Positions 7,526-12,224 of a stretch of DNA of 12,224 nt are shown in pieces (position 1 is the stretch's first letter; the number at the start of each line of letters is the position of its first letter). A model generated the notes under the pieces. The model saw nothing but the letters and a program-made list of their open reading frames with translations. It ran no database searches and was not told where the DNA came from. Position numbers and translations under genes: made by a program. The stretch comes from Hyphomicrobium sp. GTDB taxonomy: Bacteria > Pseudomonadota > Alphaproteobacteria > Rhizobiales > Hyphomicrobiaceae. The stretch covers positions 1-12,224 of the forward strand of contig JAICLG010000075.1 in NCBI GenBank assembly GCA_025927515.1. The letters run 5' to 3'.

Positions 7526-8533
7526 TTAAAGCAACTTTCCCATCGCGACGGCGGTATCGGCCATGCGATTGGAGAAGCCCCACTCGTTATCATACCAGGA
7601 CAGGATACGAACCAATTTGCCGTCGAGAACCTTGGTCTGGTCGAGATGGAAAATCGACGATCGGCTGTCGTGATTGAAGTCGATCGAAACGTTCGGTTGA
7701 TCCGTAACTCCAAGGATGCCCTTGAGTTCCTGCGAGGCGGCCCGCTGGATCGCTGCGTTGATCTCGTCCTTCGTCGTCTCGCGCTTGGCGACGAACTTGA
7801 AGTCGACGACCGAGACGTTCGGCGTCGGCACGCGGATGGACGTGCCGTCGAGCCGGCCGTTGAGTTCGGGCAGCACGAGACCGACGGCCTTGGCGGCGCC
7901 CGTCGAGGTCGGGATCATCGACATCGCGGCGGCGCGTGCCCGATAAAGATCCTTGTGCAGCGTGTCCAGCGTCGGCTGATCGCCCGTGTAGGCGTGGATC
8001 GTCGTCATAAAACCTTTGTCGATGCCGACGAAGTCGTGAAGCACCTTCGCGACCGGAGCCAGACAGTTGGTCGTGCACGAGGCGTTCGAAACGACGAGGT
8101 GATCTTTCGTGAGTTTCTCGTTGTTGACGCCGTAGACGACGGTCAGGTCGGCGCCATCGGCCGGGGCCGAGATCAGCACACGCTTGGCGCCCGCTTCGAG
8201 ATGCGCCTTCGCCTTTTCTTTCGAGGTGAAGATGCCCGTGCATTCGAGCGCGATATCAACGCCGAGAGCCTTATGGGGCAGCTCTGCCGGATTTTTGATT
8301 GCCGTAACTTTGATCGGCCCGCGTCCGGCGTCGATCGTATCGCCGGAAACTTTCACCTCGTGCGGAAAGCGGCCGTGGACGCTGTCGAAGCGCAGAAGAT
8401 GCGCATTTGTCTCGACGGGGCCGAGATCGTTGATGGCGACGACCTCGATATCCTTGCGGCCGCTTTCGATGATTGCGCGCAGCACGTTGCGACCGATGCG
8501 GCCGAAACCGTTGATCGCCACCTTCACTGTCAT
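7526..8533 (-). CDS. gap: Type I glyceraldehyde-3-phosphate dehydrogenase
   Basis: A 335-aa phosphorylating GAPDH, which converts glyceraldehyde 3-phosphate, NAD+ and phosphate to 1,3-bisphosphoglycerate and NADH in the cytoplasm. The Rossmann motif NGFGRIGR is at 8-15. ASCTTNCLAP (151-160) contains the catalytic Cys153, and His180 in TTIHAYTGDQ is the expected general base. SWYDNEWGFSNRM is near the C-terminus. Asp36 in VVAINDLG lies where an acidic residue favours NAD+. The ATG at 8533 has GGAGG 10 nt upstream. Length and motifs are standard. The next gene downstream is class I aldolase; phosphoglycerate kinase, often found between them in this order, is absent here. The upstream region has a TTGACA-type promoter and paired repeats. 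Confidence 0.97.
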   Translation of the reverse strand: MTVKVAINGFGRIGRNVLRAIIESGRKDIEVVAINDLGPVETNAHLLRFDSVHGRFPHEVKVSGDTIDAGRGPIKVTAIKNPAELPHKALGVDIALECTGIFTSKEKAKAHLEAGAKRVLISAPADGADLTVVYGVNNEKLTKDHLVVSNASCTTNCLAPVAKVLHDFVGIDKGFMTTIHAYTGDQPTLDTLHKDLYRARAAAMSMIPTSTGAAKAVGLVLPELNGRLDGTSIRVPTPNVSVVDFKFVAKRETTKDEINAAIQRAASQELKGILGVTDQPNVSIDFNHDSRSSIFHLDQTKVLDGKLVRILSWYDNEWGFSNRMADTAVAMGKLL

Positions 8534-8613
8534 TCTTGGAAATCCTCCGGGATCAGGAATTGGATTGGGCGCAAACGCGTGAGCGCTTTGCCACCGGACC
8601 TTCTCTCATTCTC

Positions 8614-8660
8614 GTAATAATTATCCGGTCTTTCAATCTAGTAATGATTATGGGGTCTTT
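8614..8660. repeat. Two direct repeats, 27 bp apart, in the gap promoter region
   Basis: Two 20-bp units (8614-8633 and 8641-8660) match at 17 of 20 positions. Each contains TAATNATTA, itself an inverted repeat (8615-8623 and 8642-8650), and ends GGTCTTT. Unit starts are 27 bp apart. They overlap the predicted -10 and start site of gap, so an operator for a dimeric regulator is a reasonable inference. The regulator is unknown. Confidence 0.6.
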
Positions 8661-8686
8661 AACGTGACGAACTGCCAGTCTGTCAA
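8657..8686 (-). promoter_or_regulatory. Predicted promoter for gap and the aldolase gene
   Basis: On the minus strand a perfect -35 hexamer TTGACA (8686-8681) is followed after 18 bp by TTAAAG (8662-8657), a weak -10. Transcription would start near 8650, leaving an untranslated leader of about 115 nt before gap. The -35 is strong but the -10 is uncertain. Confidence 0.45.
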
Positions 8687-8759
8687 TGTGGCAAGGGCCG
8701 GAGCTGCGCCCTCTCTGTTCAATTTTTTGCTGGAATTCGTCGGAACACGCTGACGTTTA

Positions 8760-8788
8760 TTGACGGCGTTTACGATACGCACGTAACG
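8760..8788 (+). promoter_or_regulatory. Possible promoter for the small coiled-coil gene and zapA
   Basis: On the plus strand TTGACG (8760-8765) is separated by 17 bp from GTAACG (8783-8788). Spacing and -35 fit a housekeeping promoter; the -10 is poor. The start would be about 55 nt before the ATG at 8852. Confidence 0.35.
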
Positions 8789-8851
8789 TGGGGCTAAGAC
8801 TTTTGGTGATACACGCGTCGTTCGTGTCGCCCGAGAGGGCGTTGAGAGGCC

Positions 8852-9073
8852 ATGACTGTACGCAACACCGCTAAGATCAAGCGCGCCGACGATATGAAGC
8901 CGGCACGCAAGCCCACCCTTGATGGCGACATCCGGGCGGAAAATGTGCGGCTTCGAGCCGAGCTTGCAACGGCCCAGCAGCGCATTGCCGAGCTTGAGCA
9001 ACGCACGGCCGATGCGCTAAACCGGATTGATTGGGCACTTGATTCCCTTCATAATTGCACTCAAGGCGAATGA
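8852..9073 (+). CDS. Small coiled-coil protein upstream of zapA, function unknown
   Basis: A 73-aa soluble protein. The first 25 residues are basic (TAKIKRADDMKPARKP); the rest is a probable coiled coil with regularly spaced Leu/Ala/Ile (ENVRLRAELATAQQRIAELE, about 30-49). No signal peptide or membrane segment is seen. I do not recognise the family with certainty. Small coiled-coil proteins such as DUF4164 commonly stand next to zapA in Hyphomicrobiales, and this could be a divergent equivalent, but the match is not close. GAGAGG lies only 2 nt before the ATG and GAGAGGG 12 nt before it, so the start is not firmly fixed; the downstream ATG of MKPARKP is an alternative. The gene ends 45 nt before zapA in the same frame. 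Position suggests a link to division or the FtsZ ring, which is inference. Confidence 0.65.
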   Translation: MTVRNTAKIKRADDMKPARKPTLDGDIRAENVRLRAELATAQQRIAELEQRTADALNRIDWALDSLHNCTQGE

Positions 9074-9118
9074 AGTGCGCGTCGTTCGCGTGGGAGGGCG
9101 GCGCCGCCGTCGGGGCTA

Positions 9119-9388
9119 TTGGCTCACGTTGCGATCAACTTCAACGGCCGCACCTATCGCTTCTCATGTGGTGAGAACGAGGTTCAGCGCCTTGAGGAAA
9201 TCAGCAAGTATCTGACCGGTAAGCTCGAAGAGCTTGCGCGCGATCATGGCGACATCGGCGATGAGCGCCTGATGCTGATGGCTGCCTTAATGGTCACCGA
9301 CGAGTTGTTCGACGCCCGCGCCGACGTGGACGAGCTTCTCGAAGGAACGCCCGAGGACGCCCAGTCTGTCGCTGCACGGCGCGCCTAA
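9119..9388 (+). CDS. zapA: Cell division protein ZapA
   Basis: An 89-aa ZapA-family protein, a cytoplasmic factor that binds and bundles FtsZ filaments at midcell. The N-terminal globular part shows VAINFNGRTYRFSCGENEVQRLEEIS, written here as VAINFNGRTYRF then SCGENEVQRLEE, followed by the conserved stretch RLMLMAALMVTDELFDAR and a short helical tail. The start is TTG at 9119. It is the only start codon in frame after the preceding stop at 9071, and the residues after it (AHVAINFNG) match the usual N-terminus; GGGG lies just 3 nt upstream, so initiation may be weak. It is on the shorter side for the family, the C-terminal coiled coil being brief. The arrangement zapA - 6S RNA - formyltetrahydrofolate cyclo-ligase is widely conserved in proteobacteria and supports the call. 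Confidence 0.9.
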   Translation: MAHVAINFNGRTYRFSCGENEVQRLEEISKYLTGKLEELARDHGDIGDERLMLMAALMVTDELFDARADVDELLEGTPEDAQSVAARRA

Positions 9389-9510
9389 GATCCAGTACAA
9401 ACCAAGCTTCCGCCGGACGATCCTATATGCTTGGACAACCCACGCGCGAGAACGGCTCAACGTATGTCCCAATGAGAGACGAATAATACAAATCCCGAGA
9501 TCACGCGGAC

Positions 9511-9643
9511 AGCCTCTCTCCACCCAACCCCTCCCCGCTGGGGAGGGAGCAACGCTGCCCGTCTCCGATGGGCGACAAAAGTTTCGAAGTAGCGTCCGGC
9601 CGGTTTCGATTTTTCCGTCCCGGGAGGGGCGAAGGGTGGGGTG
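9511..9643. repeat. REP-like palindromic element in the zapA-ssrS intergenic region
   Basis: The 344 bases between zapA and the 6S RNA hold no gene that I can support. Within them, a pyrimidine-rich arm (about 9516-9546, with ACCCCTCCCC, then a hairpin CCTCCCC/GGGGAGG) is answered by a purine-rich arm (about 9619-9643, GGGAGGGGCGAAGGGTGGGG). The arms are imperfectly complementary across roughly 70 nt. This resembles dispersed intergenic palindromic repeats common in alphaproteobacterial genomes. I cannot count copies from one window. The flanks (9389-9510 and 9644-9720) show nothing else convincing. Confidence 0.5.
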
Positions 9644-9732
9644 AAGATCTAGCGGATCATTGGCGGCGCTCTCCGACCGGCAGAATTTCGCGCCGGCTCT
9701 GGATTTTTCGCGCGTTGTCACCTAATTGTTCC

Positions 9733-9888
9733 AGTGCTGCGGGGCTCGTCAGGGGCAATATGACCCGGGGGCCTATAAGATCCGCACGGGCGCTGTCCCT
9801 GACCGGAGCCGTGGCTCCGGACACATGGTGCCCACCTACGCTCGTAGGGACCACGCGGGATCATGATCCCAACGGCCTTCGCGGCGCT
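9733..9888 (+). ncRNA. ssrS: 6S RNA
   Basis: A structured RNA of about 156 nt between zapA and formyltetrahydrofolate cyclo-ligase, the conserved site of ssrS. The ends pair over 12 consecutive positions (9733-9744 with 9877-9888, including G-U pairs) to form the closing stem. The middle holds a CCGGAGCC/GGCTCCGG hairpin (9803-9820) and a CCTACG/CGTAGG hairpin (9835-9848), and GTCCCT (9795-9800) can alternatively pair with AGGGAC (9846-9851). By family it mimics an open promoter and sequesters the housekeeping sigma factor-RNA polymerase holoenzyme in stationary phase. A possible -10, CCTAAT (9721-9726), lies 7 nt before the 5' end; I see no clear -35. No strong terminator precedes the next ATG (9904), so the precursor may be co-transcribed with the downstream gene. 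Exact ends are estimates. Confidence 0.85.
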
Positions 9889-9903
9889 TTATACCTTTAA
9901 GGC

Positions 9904-10500
9904 ATGGCGGTGAGTGAACTAACCAAGCTCGATGCGAAAAGAGAGCTGCGTGCTCAGGCGATCGAACGCCGAAAGATTGCGTTCGAGAAGCACGGCCCCG
10001 AAGCGAGCCGGAAAATCGCCGCGCATGGCCTGGATTTTCTAACCGCAAACGCAGGATCGATCGTATCCGGGTTCGCCGCGATCCGTGACGAGATCAATCC
10101 GGCACCGCTGATGGCTTGGCTGCAGGCTGAAGGCTTCCGCCTCGCACTGCCGGTGATGCAAGGAAAGGGCAGGCCTTTGCTCATGCGCGCATGGGCGCCG
10201 GGTGATGCAATGAATTCCGCTGCCTGGGGCATCGCCGAACCGCTCGACGACAAACCCGCTCTCGACCCGGATATCGTTCTCGTACCGCTGCTCGCGTTCG
10301 ATACACGCGGCTATCGGCTGGGGTACGGCGGCGGCTTTTACGACCGCACGCTGCATCGGTTAAGAAAGTTGAAACCGGTTGTCGCCGTGGGCCTCGCCTA
10401 CGATGAACTAAGGGTCGACGCGGTTCCGGTCGAAAGCTATGACGAGCGGCTTGATTGGGTGCTGACACCCTCGGGGCCGGTGCACTGCCTCGATTCCTAA
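9904..10500 (+). CDS. 5-formyltetrahydrofolate cyclo-ligase
   Basis: A 198-aa enzyme (also called 5,10-methenyltetrahydrofolate synthetase; YgfA in E. coli). It uses ATP to turn 5-formyltetrahydrofolate into 5,10-methenyltetrahydrofolate, returning a storage form to the one-carbon pool. The signature GYRLGYGGGFYDR (136-148) forms the nucleotide/phosphate site, an Arg/Lys-rich N-terminal helix is present, and VPLLAFDTRG precedes the signature. Length is normal. The ATG at 9904 lies only 15 nt after the 6S RNA 3' end; AAGG is just upstream and very close, so the nearby GTG (residue 3) is an alternative start. The 6S RNA-ygfA pairing is conserved in proteobacteria and implies a dicistronic transcript. 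The YmdB-family gene follows after 18 nt. Confidence 0.94.
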   Translation: MAVSELTKLDAKRELRAQAIERRKIAFEKHGPEASRKIAAHGLDFLTANAGSIVSGFAAIRDEINPAPLMAWLQAEGFRLALPVMQGKGRPLLMRAWAPGDAMNSAAWGIAEPLDDKPALDPDIVLVPLLAFDTRGYRLGYGGGFYDRTLHRLRKLKPVVAVGLAYDELRVDAVPVESYDERLDWVLTPSGPVHCLDS

Positions 10501-10518
10501 TTGTAATCGGAATTTTAG

Positions 10519-11334
10519 ATGCGATTGTTGTTTCTCGGCGATATCGTTGGTCGGCCGGGCCGGACGGTGGTCTGCGATGCGCTTCCCGGACTTATCAAGC
10601 GCTACACGATCGATTTCGTTGTCATCAACGGCGAGAACGCGGCCGGCGGGTTCGGCATCACCGAGGCGATCTTCAACGACTTGATCGATGCCGGGGCCGA
10701 TTGCGTGACGCTCGGCAATCACGCATTCGATCAGAAAGACACGCTCGTCTTCATCGAACGTCACGACCGTCTGATCAGACCGCTCAACTATCCAAAAGGC
10801 ACGCCAGGCCGCGGGGCAACGCTGTTGAAGGCGAAGAACGGCGCCGACGTGCTCGTGATCAACGCGATGGGACTCGTGTTCATGCCCAATCTCGACTGTC
10901 CCTTTCGCGCCATCGATGCCGAGCTGACGGCATGTGCATTAAAGCACGGCGCCGATGCGACCCTTGTCGATTTTCATGCCGAAGCGACGAGCGAAAAACA
11001 GGCGATGGGACACTTCCTCGATGGCCGCGCCAGTGTCGTCGTCGGGACGCACACGCATACGCCGACCGCCGATGGGCGGGTTCTGCCGGGCGGCACCGCC
11101 TACATGACCGACGTCGGCATGTGCGGTGATTACAACTCAGTGCTCGGCATGGACACCGACGAACCGATCAACCGCTTTCTGACCAAGATCCCACGCGGCC
11201 GCTACGAGCCGGCGACCGGACCGGGCACGATTTCGGGGTTTCTGGTCGATATCGACGACGCGACCGGCCTTGCCACCCGCGCCGAGCCCCTCCGTCAAGG
11301 GCCGCATCTGAACCCCGCCATTCCGGACGTCTGA
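10519..11334 (+). CDS. YmdB-family (TIGR00282) metallophosphoesterase
   Basis: A 271-aa calcineurin-like metallophosphoesterase. Metal-site motifs in order are FLGDIVG (Asp8), NGEN (37-40, Glu39), LGNH (65-68, Asn67), DFHAEATSEK (His153) and GTHTHTPTAD (His178 and His180). Characterised members of this family, such as B. subtilis YmdB, hydrolyse 2',3'-cyclic nucleotides and affect colony and biofilm behaviour; whether that holds here is unknown. No signal peptide is visible, so it is cytoplasmic. The ATG at 10519 follows the cyclo-ligase stop by 18 nt with GGA about 8 nt upstream, consistent with an operon. All the expected metal ligands are present and the length is typical. Confidence 0.93.
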   Translation: MRLLFLGDIVGRPGRTVVCDALPGLIKRYTIDFVVINGENAAGGFGITEAIFNDLIDAGADCVTLGNHAFDQKDTLVFIERHDRLIRPLNYPKGTPGRGATLLKAKNGADVLVINAMGLVFMPNLDCPFRAIDAELTACALKHGADATLVDFHAEATSEKQAMGHFLDGRASVVVGTHTHTPTADGRVLPGGTAYMTDVGMCGDYNSVLGMDTDEPINRFLTKIPRGRYEPATGPGTISGFLVDIDDATGLATRAEPLRQGPHLNPAIPDV

Positions 11335-11420
11335 CAGCCGCCGCAAGGCTTGACCGTGGCAACCGGAGCCGCGAAAAGGGGCGATCGTCCCCAGGAACAG
11401 CACGCACGACGGACTCGACA

Positions 11421-12170
11421 ATGGCCGGCCATTCGCAATTCAAAAATATCATGCACCGCAAGGGCAAGCAGGACGCGATCCGCGCCAAGCTGTTTGCCAA
11501 ATTCGCACGTGAGATTACCGTCGCGGCCAAAAGCGGCACGCCTGATCCGGAAATGAATCCGCGCCTGCGCCTCGCCATCCAGGAAGCGCGCGCGGAGAAC
11601 ATGCCAAAGGACAACATTGAGCGGGCGATCAAGAAGGCGCTGGGGGGCGATCTCGCGAACTACGAAGCCGTGCGCTACGAAGGTTATGCTCCGGGCGGCG
11701 TGGCCGTCATGGTCGAAGCGCTGACCGACAATCGCAACCGCACCGGCGGCGCCGTCAGAAGCGTGTTTACGAAATACAACGGCAACCTCGGAGCCACGGG
11801 CTCCGTCAGCCACATGTTCAACCACATCGGCGAGATCACCTATAAGCCGGAAACGGGATCGGCCGAGTCCGTGCTCGACGCCGCGATCGAAGCGGGCGCC
11901 GATGACGTCCAGTCCGACGACAACGGCCACGTAATCATGTGCGCATTCGAGTCGCTTGGCTCGGTCGCGTCTGCGCTCGAAAAGACGCTCGGCGAAGCCC
12001 AAAGCGTCAAAGCGGTTTGGAAGCCGAACCTCACGACGCCGGTCGACGAAGACAACGCCCAGACGATCATGAAAATGCTCTCGGCGCTCGAAGATGATGA
12101 CGACGTTCAGAACGTCTACGCCAACTTCGAAATCTCCGACGAGGTCATGAAGAAGCTGACCGCCGCCTGA
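11421..12170 (+). CDS. yebC: YebC/PmpR-family DNA-binding regulatory protein
   Basis: A 249-aa member of the YebC/TACO1 family. The N-terminus MAGHSQFKNIMHRKGKQD is the family hallmark, followed by the helical region with NPRLRLAIQEARAENMPKDN, the GYAPGGVAVMVEALTDNRNR motif and a mixed alpha/beta C-terminal half. Family members are described as transcriptional regulators (PmpR) and, more recently, as translation factors easing ribosome stalling at proline-rich stretches; TACO1 acts in mitochondrial translation. Which applies here cannot be told from sequence. The ATG at 11421 follows an 86-nt gap after the YmdB-family gene. That gap holds a TTGACC (about 11349) without a clear -10. In many alphaproteobacteria ruvC follows yebC, but no RuvC N-terminus is seen in the remaining 54 nt. 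Confidence 0.95.
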   Translation: MAGHSQFKNIMHRKGKQDAIRAKLFAKFAREITVAAKSGTPDPEMNPRLRLAIQEARAENMPKDNIERAIKKALGGDLANYEAVRYEGYAPGGVAVMVEALTDNRNRTGGAVRSVFTKYNGNLGATGSVSHMFNHIGEITYKPETGSAESVLDAAIEAGADDVQSDDNGHVIMCAFESLGSVASALEKTLGEAQSVKAVWKPNLTTPVDEDNAQTIMKMLSALEDDDDVQNVYANFEISDEVMKKLTAA

Positions 12171-12179
12171 TCGGTACCG

Positions 12180-12224
12180 CTATGCTCCGGCATAGAATAT
12201 GCCGAGAAACGCCGCCATCAGCCC
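12180..12224 (-). CDS. Possible C-terminal end of a convergent membrane-protein gene (partial)
   Basis: On the minus strand the last 45 bases read GLMAAFLGIFYAGA and then a TAG stop (12182-12180). The stretch is hydrophobic throughout, like the last transmembrane helix of a membrane protein, and would end 9 bp from the yebC stop in convergent orientation. Fourteen codons are too few to be sure; it could be chance. Confidence 0.3.
   Translation of the reverse strand, partial: GLMAAFLGIFYAGA

Noticed and set aside
7646..8617. A 323-codon open frame on the plus strand opposite gap
   Set aside because: It is an antisense shadow of a firmly identified GAPDH gene with high GC and biased codons; its translation is Arg/Asp-rich with no recognisable domain.
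8614..8660. Whether the two repeats could be a short CRISPR array
   Set aside because: Only two units, a 7-nt spacer and no cas genes; a promoter operator fits better.
8648..9001. 117-codon minus-strand frame upstream of gap
   Set aside because: It runs through the promoter region and opposite the small coiled-coil gene, and shows no domain.
9287..9900. Several short frames on both strands across the zapA-ssrS gap and 6S RNA
   Set aside because: They cross the palindromic element or the structured RNA and have no protein-like features; the RNA structure and conserved position explain the region better.

Overview
The window reads as an ordinary chromosomal housekeeping region of an alphaproteobacterium, most likely of the order Hyphomicrobiales (Rhizobiales) and possibly near Hyphomicrobium. 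The DNA is GC-rich (roughly 60% by eye). The order zapA - 6S RNA - 5-formyltetrahydrofolate cyclo-ligase, the non-flagellar MotA/ExbB-like protein, the gap/class I aldolase pair and the ThiE-like/Sel1/inositol-phosphatase block all fit that group. The genus is an inference; no rRNA or other marker is present.

Layout. Bases 1-3725 carry a leftward block: a ThiE/TenI-family protein, an exported Sel1-repeat protein whose GTG start overlaps the thiE-like stop by 4 nt, an inositol-monophosphatase-family enzyme, and a MotA/TolQ/ExbB-type channel subunit that runs off the left edge. Bases 4011-6329 carry, divergently, a large periplasmic L,D-transpeptidase behind a leader rich in inverted repeats. 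A strong hairpin-plus-T-tract terminator (6353-6384) separates it from a leftward glycolytic pair, gap then class I fructose-bisphosphate aldolase, with a further hairpin between the two genes. The gap upstream region (8534-8851) has a TTGACA-type promoter overlapped by two near-identical direct repeats 27 bp apart.

From 8852 rightward come a 73-aa coiled-coil protein, zapA (cell division, TTG start), a REP-like palindromic element, the 6S RNA gene (ssrS), 5-formyltetrahydrofolate cyclo-ligase, a YmdB-family metallophosphoesterase and yebC. A short hydrophobic reading frame on the minus strand at 12180-12224 may be the 3' end of a convergent membrane-protein gene.

Functionally the window covers envelope work (channel subunit, Sel1 protein, L,D-transpeptidase, ZapA), central carbon metabolism (GAPDH, aldolase) and growth-state regulation (6S RNA, YebC). 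I see no mobile element, CRISPR array, tRNA, rRNA or toxin-antitoxin module, and no convincing undescribed multi-gene system. The points most worth a second look are the repeat pair in the gap promoter, the eroded active site of the ThiE-like protein, the structured leader of the transpeptidase gene, the hairpin within the 6S RNA, and the absence of pgk between gap and the aldolase gene.
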